The notes: generated from the letters alone by a model not told the origin. 64,000 nucleotides of DNA from Nitrosomonas aestuarii (GCF_003046585.1 NZ_QAAE01000008.1:62001-126000), one strand, 5' to 3'; positions 27,921 to 36,647 are shown, counted from the stretch's first letter. Made by a program: numbers and translations.

Positions 27921-29711
27921 TTAATTAATCATCACCATAGCACCCTTAACCGTAGTCTGTCCGCTCGCCGACAATTCGGCCGTTGCATTTCCTTTTGCAA
28001 CCAGGCCGATATTCGCTTGATGGTTAATATTAAGTCCACTGTTATTGATATCCGCCTGGGAAGTCACTTCAACATTACCTACCGCTTCGATTGTGAGTTT
28101 CCCTTTCGCACTGATTTTGATGTCTTTTGGGCTGTCCATAGTAATACCGCTGGCATTTAATTCCACTTTATTATTATTTTCATCCTGAAGCAGAATCGAT
28201 TTCTGCTCGTCACTGATTACAACTCGATTTTGATTCGGTGTAATCAATGTAATCATTTTCTTTTCTTCATTAAACTCGACTTTAAGTTTACTGCGCGTCA
28301 CAACAGCCTTGATATTGTTTTCTGCTGTCGGTTCATAGGCAGGTTTTCGTTTACTGCTATAAAGACTGCCCAGAATGACCGGGCACGATGGGTCACTGTT
28401 TAAATATCCTAAGATCACTTCATCGCCGATTTCAGGCATAAAAAAAACACCGAAATCACTGGACCCGTAAAAACTGATCAGACGCGCCCATACACCTTCT
28501 GTATCCACTTGCATGACAGGTATAGATACTTGAATTTTATACTGCCCATCCGGATCAGCATCAAGTTTTTTGACAACGCCTATTTGCAGGTCTCGGGCAC
28601 CGGAAGTGCGTCCAGAAGCCAACGACGCCTCAATTGCATGTTGTTCGGTAAACCATTTTTCCGAAAGACCGAACTGAATCTCGGTAATCCAGTTACCATT
28701 AACAATTCGATGTTTGGCTTCAGTCACCAGCACATTGCCATTAAAACGATCACCAACACCTTTCAATTCGATCAACGAGCCGATTTTTGCTTTGGCGTTG
28801 CCTTGAAAAGTGGCGCTTCCCCGTATTCGGGCCAATCCTGATTTGATCTGCTGAGCTGTGGCCCAGTCAGATAACGCGGCATTGTCCAGCGGAATATTGG
28901 TTTGCAGCCTAAAATAATCGGGGCCGATTACTTTAGCCAATTCAGCGCTATCCACGTTACCTTGACTGTTCAGGCTGACCGGACCAGTCCGAGCTTCCGC
29001 AACCGCTTGCATCGATGGGTCCCAGGAGGTCGCTTTTACGCTGCTAAACTGTGTAAAGGCATCAAGATCCGCATCAAACGCCATCAAATCGACACCATAA
29101 GTAACCGTCAGTTGTGCATCTCCCGTTACTTGTGGTTTTCTGGCGCTGATTTTTCCGGCCTCGACAGTCACCAGATAACCATTCACATCCGCTCTTGTCA
29201 GCAAAAAATCCCAGTCGGTACAGTAATATTGAACCAATTTCTTGAACTGAGCCGGCGTTGCAGAAACATCAGCAGATAAACCGCTATAACCACCAACAAG
29301 CTGCATCATCACGTCGCTGTCTTTTACATCGACAAAATTCGCGTTTTTACGTCCAACTGTCATCGCCACCGCTTTATCTTTGCAATGAATGATTAAGCGG
29401 GAAAAATTATCGCCATCGATCTTGATATTGTGCCTGATAACAATTCCGGTAAACAGACTGGTTTCTTTACCGTCATATCCGGCCTTTATCTGAATCATGG
29501 CACCGGGCTTAAAATCGTCCCGATTACTGACCGGAAAATCATTGTTCGGCATATCGCCATCTAGGATAATAATCTTTGCTGACGGAATCCTGTTAACGCA
29601 ATAACTGATTTCCACCGAAACAATCTGTATCGTATCCGCAATCACCTGTCCATTACTGGATAGGGTAAAAGATATAACACCCGTACTATGCGTCAGTGGT
29701 GAATCAGCCAT
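27921..29711 (-). CDS. CIS central spike protein, VgrG/Afp8-like
   Basis: 596 aa. The N-terminal two thirds hold gp27-like hub barrels (ISYCVNRIPSAKIIILDGDM, FKPGAMIQIKAGYDGKETSL); then a gp5 OB-fold-like region at about 380-450 (QIGVVKKLDADPDGQYKIQV, GDEVILGYLNSDPSCPVILG). The end is a repetitive beta-prism spike (DSPKDIKISAKGKLTIEAVG, VEVTSQADIN, GNATAELSASGQTTVKGAM). The protein is a fused gp27-gp5 trimer spike with no C-terminal effector extension. It starts 9 bp after the LysM gene. Confidence 0.92.
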   Translation of the reverse strand: MADSPLTHSTGVISFTLSSNGQVIADTIQIVSVEISYCVNRIPSAKIIILDGDMPNNDFPVSNRDDFKPGAMIQIKAGYDGKETSLFTGIVIRHNIKIDGDNFSRLIIHCKDKAVAMTVGRKNANFVDVKDSDVMMQLVGGYSGLSADVSATPAQFKKLVQYYCTDWDFLLTRADVNGYLVTVEAGKISARKPQVTGDAQLTVTYGVDLMAFDADLDAFTQFSSVKATSWDPSMQAVAEARTGPVSLNSQGNVDSAELAKVIGPDYFRLQTNIPLDNAALSDWATAQQIKSGLARIRGSATFQGNAKAKIGSLIELKGVGDRFNGNVLVTEAKHRIVNGNWITEIQFGLSEKWFTEQHAIEASLASGRTSGARDLQIGVVKKLDADPDGQYKIQVSIPVMQVDTEGVWARLISFYGSSDFGVFFMPEIGDEVILGYLNSDPSCPVILGSLYSSKRKPAYEPTAENNIKAVVTRSKLKVEFNEEKKMITLITPNQNRVVISDEQKSILLQDENNNKVELNASGITMDSPKDIKISAKGKLTIEAVGNVEVTSQADINNSGLNINHQANIGLVAKGNATAELSASGQTTVKGAMVMIN

Positions 29712-29720
29712 GACAAAACT

Positions 29721-30410
29721 TTAATTCAGTGGTGGAAATAGAAGCTGCATGCCTGGCTTTAAATCACGAAAATGCATTAAATTATTAACGCGTGCGACTT
29801 CCGGATAAAAAGCACAATCCTGATAAATCCGATAGCACAGTAAAGGTAGTGTATCACCTGCTTTAACTTCAACTTGATGCGTCAAATCGGGCGATTGGTT
29901 GTCTGCTTCTTTTGCAATTTCTTCACTGCTTTGATATTCAGTAAACGTCAATGTAACCTTGGCGCGTAACGGTACGCCGTTGGGCTTAAATAACGTATAA
30001 TCAAGCTTAAGTGACTCTACCCGGCCGTAAAATAAAAAACTGCCCCACGTTAACTGCACGATCGGTGCTTCGTGTTTACTGCCGACATAGGTATAAACTA
30101 CATTTTTGAGTAATTCAATTTGATTCTTGACTGAAACAGTTTGATTATTTGAGGATTTGACAACACCTGTTCCATCTATAACCAGTTCTTTCAATACGAT
30201 TTTCTCAGGGTGACTGACATCATATTTGGTTTCTGTTCCCGGTTGTCCCAAAACCTTATTTTTGGAATACCTCAAACTTAAAGTATGTTCATAACCAGAT
30301 GGATTGATCAACGCCTCAAATTTCTTTCTGGAACGATCGACACTGATTTTACCATTTGAACTGACGGTACAAGGGGAAATCGTCAATAGCGCTTTTTTTT
30401 GATTTGCCAT
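29721..30410 (-). CDS. CIS LysM-domain hub/adaptor protein (Afp7-like)
   Basis: 229 aa. The N-terminal part is a phage hub-type beta domain (KKFEALINPSGYEHTLSLRY, LTWGSFLFYGRVESLKLDYT, VPLRAKVTLTFTEYQS). The C-terminal ~50 residues are a LysM-like domain (VKAGDTLPLLCYRIYQDCAF, then VNNLMHFRDLKPGMQLLFP). In AFP this protein bridges spike and tube initiator. Start: the ATG at 30410 has AGAGG 9-13 bases upstream; a GTG at 30431 in the same frame lies inside the preceding gene. It begins one base after the stop of the 54-aa gene. Confidence 0.9.
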   Translation of the reverse strand: MANQKKALLTISPCTVSSNGKISVDRSRKKFEALINPSGYEHTLSLRYSKNKVLGQPGTETKYDVSHPEKIVLKELVIDGTGVVKSSNNQTVSVKNQIELLKNVVYTYVGSKHEAPIVQLTWGSFLFYGRVESLKLDYTLFKPNGVPLRAKVTLTFTEYQSSEEIAKEADNQSPDLTHQVEVKAGDTLPLLCYRIYQDCAFYPEVARVNNLMHFRDLKPGMQLLFPPLN

Positions 30411-30411
30411 T

Positions 30412-30576
30412 TTAACGTTCCTCTTTTTCACGCAGCATTTCCAGAATCAAATGACGGCATTCGGTCAATAGTTCTTCCTTAAATGCGCTGCGCGCTTCAT
30501 GCGCATCGGTTTCTTCGTCCTCGGTATAGTGCACGATATTGGATTTTATTAGTAGTTGTTTGATTTCTATGGGCAT
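30412..30576 (-). CDS. Short DUF5908-like CIS protein (Afp6 position)
   Basis: 54 aa, ATG at 30576, TAA at 30412. It begins MPIEIKQLLIKSNIV and ends in a charged helix (CRHLILEMLREKEER). The MP(V/I)EI(R/K)xLxIxxxV start is the pattern of the DUF5908 family found between tube and LysM genes in contractile injection clusters, the place of afp6. It sits 17 bp after the second tube gene and one base before the LysM gene, so it is fully inside the operon. Its role in the particle is not known. It is short enough to be missed by usual length cut-offs. Confidence 0.8.
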   Translation of the reverse strand: MPIEIKQLLIKSNIVHYTEDEETDAHEARSAFKEELLTECRHLILEMLREKEER

Positions 30577-30593
30577 ATTATTGACGGTCGACT

Positions 30594-31061
30594 TTAGACA
30601 ATACGTTTTGAAAAAGTATAATTCATGATTATTTTTTCTATAGCGACTTCGTTTTTAGTTGACCCGAAACTTTCAATCTCCCATTTAACCGGATAAGCCG
30701 AATCAAAAAGCCAGCCGCGTATCGGTTTTTTTTCTTCATTCATTAAAAAAACGCGAATAACCCGCGTTTCAATCGCTTTGATAAATTCCCCCTCGATGAC
30801 AGCAATACACCACTTCACCAAAGGTGAATCTTTAGGTGCGATACCGCGCTTGAGTTCAAGATTAGGGTGTTTGATACCTTTAGGCAATTGATGGACATAC
30901 CGATTCTCACCACCTTCTACGACGGACTCCAAATCAATTTCTGACGAAATTCCGGATACCTCCTGAAAGGAAGTATCCGTTGTTTCATGGGTACCGCCAA
31001 ACATAACCTTAAAGTAAAAAGCAGAAGGCGGATAGGCATTATCGAACTGCGTACCTGGCAT
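30594..31061 (-). CDS. CIS inner tube protein 2 (Afp5-like, tube initiator)
   Basis: 155 aa of the Hcp/gp19-like tube family: AFYFKVMFGGTHETTDTSFQ, EVSGISSEIDLE, then the loop HQLPKGIKHPNLELKRGI and WLFDSAYPVKWEIESFGS, with a final IEKIIMNYTFSKR strand. Being next to the LysM gene and the second of two tube genes, it fits the Afp5 tube initiator that sits on the baseplate. 66 bp separate it from the first tube gene. Confidence 0.88.
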   Translation of the reverse strand: MPGTQFDNAYPPSAFYFKVMFGGTHETTDTSFQEVSGISSEIDLESVVEGGENRYVHQLPKGIKHPNLELKRGIAPKDSPLVKWCIAVIEGEFIKAIETRVIRVFLMNEEKKPIRGWLFDSAYPVKWEIESFGSTKNEVAIEKIIMNYTFSKRIV

Positions 31062-31127
31062 TATTCAAAAAAACTCACAGACAGCAAAAATCCATAATTG
31101 TAAAATCTGAATCATGAATTTCCCGCA

Positions 31128-31586
31128 TTACCCGTTTGCAATGGTTAATCCTTCATGCACAATTTCAATGGTTTCAATTGCCACTTCATTACCTTCCGAT
31201 TTCAAATCGGTTCCGGTAATTTTTGTTGGCCAGGCATTGGTCAAGGTCCAGACCATGGTTGCATTACCACCTTCATCCAGCAGACTAATGGTTACCGGCA
31301 AGCGCTTAATGGTATTCATTTTGATTTCTTTAAACCAATCCCAGAATTTATTATCACCTTTAAAGACACCTTTTTTCATGGTGATATTACCCACCTTCTT
31401 CATGCCCGGCATCTTAATAACAGAAAATTCGGGGCTGTCACCATGCCGGTATTTTATTTCTTCAGATTGAATATCGAGACCACTGACTTCCTGAAACGAC
31501 ATGACCTGGGAATCCCATTTCACCTGAAAATAAAATTTCGGCATGGGCCATACGGATGCCGATTGACTTGATCCATCATCTGCCAT
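31128..31586 (-). CDS. CIS main inner tube protein (Afp1-like)
   Basis: 152 aa, tube family: FYFQVKWDSQVMSFQEVSGL, DSPEFSVIKMPGMKKVGNIT, KKGVFKGDNKFWDWF, then WTLTNAWPTKITGTDLKSEG and IETIEIVHEGL. It stacks as hexamer rings to form the tube that is pushed into the target. It is the first tube gene after the sheath gene and the likeliest main subunit. Confidence 0.9.
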   Translation of the reverse strand: MADDGSSQSASVWPMPKFYFQVKWDSQVMSFQEVSGLDIQSEEIKYRHGDSPEFSVIKMPGMKKVGNITMKKGVFKGDNKFWDWFKEIKMNTIKRLPVTISLLDEGGNATMVWTLTNAWPTKITGTDLKSEGNEVAIETIEIVHEGLTIANG

Positions 31587-31660
31587 AACTTACCTCTATG
31601 TTACGATTAAAAAATAAATCATATTAGGCCGATTTAAACGGTTATTCCATCGACTCCGAA

Positions 31661-33157
31661 CTATGACTTCTGCATTTGCTGTTGGAATGTGATCTCGATA
31701 AATTCTGCCGGCCGGCTCAGTGCCACTAAAACAGTCACACGCAAAACGCCGTCCAGAATATCCTGCGGCGTCATAGTTTCACCGAGTCCGACATATACAC
31801 CGAATGCATCTTCCGGTGTCGCCCCAGCCAACCCACCACGTTTCCAAATACTGGTCAGGAAATTGTTAACCATGCTTTTAATGGTTACCCAGGTACTGGA
31901 GACATTCGGTTCAAAAACATATGCTTTTGTCGCCAGCTTGATCGATTCCTCCAACATAATCATGGTCCTGCGCACATTAATATAGCGCCAATCCAGACTG
32001 TTTCCATCCAGTGTACGTGCGCCCCATACCAATGTACCTTCACCGATAAACGAGCGTATGGCATTAATCGATTTACCCGCCGTAGTAACATTCAAGTCTT
32101 CTTGCTGATCATGGGTAATTTCTACTGCCGGCGAAACAACACCATTAAGACTGACATTGGCTGGTGCTTTCCAGACGCCGCGGAAGTTATCAACCATGGA
32201 GTAAACGCCTGCCATGGCGGCGCTTGGCGGAAGCAGATTCAGTCTGGCTCTGGCAGACAGCAGAATCGCACCATACAACTGACTCGCAGCATTCAGATTT
32301 TTATGTAATTCGGCACTGGTTGATGTTTTTTTATCTGATGTCAACTCAGTTGTCTGCGCTTTAATTTCTTCTTTCTTCGTATCAACCAATTGACTATTAT
32401 CAACTTCGGTATCGAGCAATTCCTTCAAAACATCCAGATTGGTAATATTTTCAAAACTCAGATCACTTGTCTGTACGACAGATGTATTCAACCAAGGGTA
32501 ATAGGCTGCAGCATAATCAAGAAAATTAGTACCCAGATCATTACGGAAATTTTCTACACATCCGCTATCTTGTACCTCCTTATCACCATCAAAAATATCG
32601 AGAATAGCAAAACGGTTTTTCATTACGCGCCCACAATGATCCAGCATCGCCTGTTGCAAGGCTATGCCATCCTTCTGATCCAGTGACATGGCATCCGGAA
32701 TAACAACCATCGTCGGCTCCTGTTCCTTCAGCAGGATTTTAACACCCGATTCGAGCTTATTTTTCTCGATTGCTTCGTCAAATTTGCCGACCGAAACGAC
32801 ATAACAGGCCCCGCCGCCATTCTGAAAAAAAAGCATCATGCTGTGATACAGAAAATATCTTGAGTCCTGAAGTTCAAGAAGATACGCTTTATCATTCACA
32901 GAAAAATCGACCTCTATAGCTGAGCCTTTTTTCTGCGCATTAATTGCAAATTGGGATTTAGGTGCACCGCCATAAAAGCTTATGAACTCAGACATGGACG
33001 AAATGCGCCAGGCTTTGTTAAGCAATGATTTCCCTTTATTGTCAGAACGTTCTGTGTAACCGATAAAAGCAGGTACTGCAGTCGCCACTTCAACCACAGA
33101 ATTTGGAAATGCATTTTTCTCAACAATGTATACACCTGGTGTTTTGTACTGCCCCAT
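31661..33157 (-). CDS. CIS contractile sheath protein (Afp2/3/4-like)
   Basis: 498 aa, typical sheath length for this class. It starts with the conserved YKTPGVYIVEKNAFPNSVVE, continues with VATAVPAFIGYT, FFQNGGGACYVVSVG, and WRYINVRRTMIMLEESIKLA, and ends with LRVTVLVALSRPAEFIEITF, the C-terminal strand that links sheath subunits. AFP has three sheath genes, whereas here only one is present. A strong AAGGAG precedes ATG. 119 bp separate it from the upstream orphan gene, room for an internal promoter, though none is clear. Confidence 0.93.
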   Translation of the reverse strand: MGQYKTPGVYIVEKNAFPNSVVEVATAVPAFIGYTERSDNKGKSLLNKAWRISSMSEFISFYGGAPKSQFAINAQKKGSAIEVDFSVNDKAYLLELQDSRYFLYHSMMLFFQNGGGACYVVSVGKFDEAIEKNKLESGVKILLKEQEPTMVVIPDAMSLDQKDGIALQQAMLDHCGRVMKNRFAILDIFDGDKEVQDSGCVENFRNDLGTNFLDYAAAYYPWLNTSVVQTSDLSFENITNLDVLKELLDTEVDNSQLVDTKKEEIKAQTTELTSDKKTSTSAELHKNLNAASQLYGAILLSARARLNLLPPSAAMAGVYSMVDNFRGVWKAPANVSLNGVVSPAVEITHDQQEDLNVTTAGKSINAIRSFIGEGTLVWGARTLDGNSLDWRYINVRRTMIMLEESIKLATKAYVFEPNVSSTWVTIKSMVNNFLTSIWKRGGLAGATPEDAFGVYVGLGETMTPQDILDGVLRVTVLVALSRPAEFIEITFQQQMQKS

Positions 33158-33276
33158 AGCTCGCTCCTTTAGGTTGAATTAATGCGCTTTAGCCATATTT
33201 ACGCTTCTATCTTACAATAATCAATCAAGTTATTAGACAACGCTTTTCACAATATTTGTATTCGATCATGCAGTCG

Positions 33277-34137
33277 CTAGTGAATATAAATCTCTGAAAT
33301 ATTCTTCATTTTACCTTGAACCATCTCGCCATTAATTTGATGGATGGATGCATTGGGTAGCCGCTTAATAACAATTTTACCCCTCAAATCTATAAACTCC
33401 ATTAGTTGAAGACACTGCAGCGGTTTTTCTTGCATCTGGATTGCGCTGGTTGACCGCAACATTTTGGCATTACGATTTCCCGGCAACACCGCACTGCCGA
33501 TTTCTTCAAATTCAATTTCGTTGTTCATATCCGCAATATAAAGCTCGCGACCGGACAAATTACCCATTAGATAATATTTCCAAAAAGTTTTTTTACTCGC
33601 AAATGAGATATGAAATTGTCTAAAGCTGCCGCTTTGCTGATTTAAAGACAGTAACTGTGCATCCTTTTGAATGACTATTTTTATGATAAAACAGGGACGC
33701 ACATGGCAATCTCTTGACTCAAGATCACCGCTGATCAGATCAGCATTTAAATCTAAATAGTCAGCATTAGATACGGTTGAGCCGCTATGCAGCAAAAATC
33801 TGCCGACTGTATCATTGGCCAAATGCTGGTTGTCAAAATAAAGGATTGTATGCTGAGCCGGTATTTCGGGAAACGTATACAGGGAAAAATTTGGATCTTT
33901 AGAAAAAACCTTAAATGTGAATACAAAATTATCTTCCGCATGCATCTGAAGAACATCCAGCCTGTCATCTTCAAAAAAAACTGACAGACGATTTTCGCTT
34001 ACTTTTAACAGCAAGCCTGACTTATAAAGCAAGTTAACAGTTGCTTGTGTGGGAACAAATTGAAGTGACTTGCAGACATTATTGGCAAAATACATATGCT
34101 CAACAGTAACACTGTATAGCAGCTGGTAGGCACCCAT
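33277..34137 (-). CDS. Orphan 286-aa CIS-operon protein
   Basis: Not recognised. 286 aa, mostly beta-like, no signal peptide or membrane helix; begins MGAYQLLYSVTVEHMYFANN and has RLSVFFEDDRLDVLQMHAED and, near the end, HQINGEMVQGKMKNISEIY. It lies between the cap-protein gene and the sheath gene on the same strand, with gaps of 87 and 119 bp. The place suggests a cap-associated or sheath-end component, such as the cap adaptor described for AlgoCIS; this rests on position only. It could also be cargo. Confidence 0.7.
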   Translation of the reverse strand: MGAYQLLYSVTVEHMYFANNVCKSLQFVPTQATVNLLYKSGLLLKVSENRLSVFFEDDRLDVLQMHAEDNFVFTFKVFSKDPNFSLYTFPEIPAQHTILYFDNQHLANDTVGRFLLHSGSTVSNADYLDLNADLISGDLESRDCHVRPCFIIKIVIQKDAQLLSLNQQSGSFRQFHISFASKKTFWKYYLMGNLSGRELYIADMNNEIEFEEIGSAVLPGNRNAKMLRSTSAIQMQEKPLQCLQLMEFIDLRGKIVIKRLPNASIHQINGEMVQGKMKNISEIYIH

Positions 34138-34224
34138 TGGTTTGACTAACGCTCCGTTTTAATATGGCCCATTTATTCAAATCACTCAACAAGCCGACAC
34201 TGTAAATGTAAACCTTACAAACTG

Positions 34225-34800
34225 TCAATCTCTACCGACAGAGGGCCTGGGCGTCGTAACAACCGGCTGGCGCCCTGTAATTTCATCCGAATCAAATGTA
34301 ATCATACGCACACGATAAAGAATGGATGGCATATATTTCCCACCCAGCGAACTCCATAAATTACTTAAATCCTGAATGGAGAGATTTTCTATATCCAGAA
34401 TAAGTTTCTCGATACGCCGATCCATATCCGGTGCAGTCTGATGGTTAAACAATGGATTACGCTGAAAATAACCAATTGTACTAGAGAGAAACTTCAGCGC
34501 TTCGGCATAGTTGTTACCTGTAAAATTGGCCGTCAACATCACATACAGGTTAAAATTCACCGCAGCGCTACGTTGCACGGTCCACTCGCCGAACGATTGT
34601 GAGCGGCCCGCTCCAGCAGACACCGAGTCCTTTTCAACATTGGTTAGAAAAATAACCAGTTTGTTATGGGTATTGGGTGCGACGCTACCGTCTACATCCA
34701 GCAAATTGGAGACAATTACTACGTCTTCACTCAGATCGTAAGTGCGCCTGAGGTGCTGATTCAATTGTGTAGCCATCAATTGTATAGCCAGGTTAATCAT
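34225..34800 (-). CDS. CIS cap/tail-terminator protein (Pvc16/DUF4255-like)
   Basis: 191 aa. The start INLAIQLMATQLNQHLRRTY, then VVIVSNLLDVDGSVAP, KLVIFLTNVEKDS, and the later NFNLYVMLTANFTGNNYAEA and LKFLSSTIGYFQ, follow the DUF4255/Pvc16 N-terminal pattern of tube-sheath terminator proteins. It closes the end of the tube and sheath far from the baseplate. In AFP the equivalent gene (afp16) comes late in the cluster; here it is the first CIS gene. It starts 34 bp after dacB ends, with no terminator between. Confidence 0.88.
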   Translation of the reverse strand: MINLAIQLMATQLNQHLRRTYDLSEDVVIVSNLLDVDGSVAPNTHNKLVIFLTNVEKDSVSAGAGRSQSFGEWTVQRSAAVNFNLYVMLTANFTGNNYAEALKFLSSTIGYFQRNPLFNHQTAPDMDRRIEKLILDIENLSIQDLSNLWSSLGGKYMPSILYRVRMITFDSDEITGRQPVVTTPRPSVGRD

Positions 34801-34834
34801 AGTATTTCTATCTTATTATTGTGACCGAGAGTGG

Positions 34835-36298
34835 TTAGCGATCATAAATCCATTGCAACAATGCATCCATGGCAGCACCCGAACGATCTGCCAGTGCATG
34901 ATTGACAAAAATCACAACGACAAAACGCTGTCCCGATTTATTTAACATATAACCGGAAAGTGCTCTGACGCCGTTTAAAGTGCCCGTTTTCATATGCGCA
35001 ACACCACTTACAGATGTACCTGTCATGCGGTTACGCATGGTGCCGTCGGCTGCGACTATCGGCATCGACGAGATAAATTCAGGCATCACCGGACTTTGAA
35101 ATGCTGTCAATAAAAGTCGACCCATATGCCATGCGCTGATACGCTCTTTACGTGACAGGCCGGAGCCATTTTCAATTACCAGTTCGGGGAAAAACAGTTG
35201 TTTGGACACCAGCCACTGTTTTAATGCCTGCTCTGACTTATCAAGCGTGGCCGGAGCACGACTGCGACTGATTGACCCGGCAGTGCCCAGCGTCAAAAAC
35301 AACTGACGCGCGGCAATATTGTTACTGAATTTATTGATCCCGCGAGTAATTTCAGCTAGTGGCGGTGAATGATACGTTTTGATATGCAACAAGTTTGCCG
35401 GCGCTTTGGCAACAACAACATCACCTGTAAACACTCCCCCCTGTTGTGACCACAATCGTCTGAACAGATCGCGCGTATATGTTGCACTATCGTGCAAGCC
35501 CAGTAAAAACGACCGCCTGTCGCATTGTGCCGAGAAGCTGCCGTTCAGAGTAATCAGCATGTGATTACTGCTTTCCTGGTTGGTTTGAATTTCAATATCC
35601 ATAAAATTGCGCCAATCGCTGCCGCACGTCCTGTTACTCAATTTCAGGTTATTCAGCAAAACCAGCGAATCGGGTATTGGATCGGCAACCACCCTCACTG
35701 CGTTCTTCTCTGGATCGGGCATAAAATGTAACGCCGTAGAACGGTAATTAACCAGTAGCGCCTCAGGCAGAATATTGTAAGTACGGTAAGGTTGGCCATC
35801 AAAAGCACCCGGATCATCCTGCGGTATATCGTAATGACTGTAATCCAGTATCAGATTGCCTGTTATTTCATGCAATCCGGTCTGGCGCAGGCGATGAATC
35901 AATAGCCAGAAATTCTCCAGATCCAGCTTGGGATCACCATAACCTTTGATTACCAGGTCACCGTGCAATACACCCTCATTTATTTTGCCATGTGCGTATA
36001 GAATAGTCTGCCAGGAATAAGCCGGGCCCAGTATTTCAAGTCCGGCGTATGTCGTAACCAGTTTCATCACCGATGCGGGATTCATGGGAACATCTGCATT
36101 CACCGCAATGATCGGCAGTTCATTGCCGATTTCATGGACATAAATACCCACAGCAGATTCCGGGACACCTGCATGATTAAGTTTTTGTTTAACAGGAATC
36201 GGTATTTGATGCGATTGCTGATCGGCCAGCAAATAAACAGGCTGACACGCCAGCAGTAGGACAAACAATACAAATACGCTTAAATGCGTTGTATTCAT
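34835..36298 (-). CDS. dacB: D-alanyl-D-alanine carboxypeptidase/endopeptidase (PBP4 type)
   Basis: 487 aa, signal peptide about 1-25. All three penicillin-binding motifs of the S13 family are present: SVMK (serine nucleophile and lysine, near residue 80), SNN (KFSNNIAA, near 310) and KTG (HMKTGTLNG, near 440). The enzyme removes terminal D-Ala or cuts peptide cross-links in the periplasm. It ends 34 bp before the first CIS gene with no hairpin between, and starts 25 bp after the small lipoprotein gene, so read-through into the CIS operon is possible. Confidence 0.93.
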   Translation of the reverse strand: MNTTHLSVFVLFVLLLACQPVYLLADQQSHQIPIPVKQKLNHAGVPESAVGIYVHEIGNELPIIAVNADVPMNPASVMKLVTTYAGLEILGPAYSWQTILYAHGKINEGVLHGDLVIKGYGDPKLDLENFWLLIHRLRQTGLHEITGNLILDYSHYDIPQDDPGAFDGQPYRTYNILPEALLVNYRSTALHFMPDPEKNAVRVVADPIPDSLVLLNNLKLSNRTCGSDWRNFMDIEIQTNQESSNHMLITLNGSFSAQCDRRSFLLGLHDSATYTRDLFRRLWSQQGGVFTGDVVVAKAPANLLHIKTYHSPPLAEITRGINKFSNNIAARQLFLTLGTAGSISRSRAPATLDKSEQALKQWLVSKQLFFPELVIENGSGLSRKERISAWHMGRLLLTAFQSPVMPEFISSMPIVAADGTMRNRMTGTSVSGVAHMKTGTLNGVRALSGYMLNKSGQRFVVVIFVNHALADRSGAAMDALLQWIYDR

Positions 36299-36323
36299 AG
36301 CAGCAGCATGATCGTTTTATAAT

Positions 36324-36647
36324 TTATTTTTTTCGATTACATATAAAGAAACCATCATCCCAGCCTGTCCGGTACTGGCCATCACTTTCATAGCGTTTGA
36401 GGTCCTTAAAGCCCCATTTTGATTTCTTAGCGGTTTCACAACCGTCTATATAACCTTCCTGAGTGGCGGGCGGGTAACCCATCAGATTATAAGTCGGTTT
36501 GGTACTGGGCGGCAGCGGCTCTTTCGGACGCTCAGTCGGAGGCTGCGCTGGCTTAGTCGGTTGCATCGGTTCGAGCATCGCACAACCTTCGAATGTAAAC
36601 AGAACAAACACTGAAACAAATAATTTAACGCGACCACTCATGTGCAT
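36324..36647 (-). CDS. Small proline-rich lipoprotein
   Basis: 107 aa. Signal peptide with a lipobox-like FEGC at about residue 22; a Pro-rich linker follows (PTKPAQPPTERPKEPLPPST), then a compact domain with GYIDGCETAKKSKWGF and QYRTGWDDGFFIC, where two Cys could form a disulfide. The G(Y)xDGC...GWxDGFxxC layout appears in small bacterial outer-membrane lipoproteins of unknown role. Shine-Dalgarno AAGGAG sits just before the first ATG. Lies between sucD and dacB on the same strand (gaps 58 and 25 bp). Confidence 0.75.
   Translation of the reverse strand: MHMSGRVKLFVSVFVLFTFEGCAMLEPMQPTKPAQPPTERPKEPLPPSTKPTYNLMGYPPATQEGYIDGCETAKKSKWGFKDLKRYESDGQYRTGWDDGFFICNRKK

Noticed and set aside
9656..34800. 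Type VI secretion system
   Set aside because: Sheath and spike are similar in kind, but there are no TssJ/L/M membrane-complex genes, no ClpV, no TssA, and the LysM hub, DUF4255 cap and Afp15-like ATPase point to an Afp/PVC-type CIS.
9656..34800. Prophage or R-type tailocin
   Set aside because: No capsid, portal, terminase, integrase, holin or endolysin genes, and no attachment-site repeats seen at the ends.
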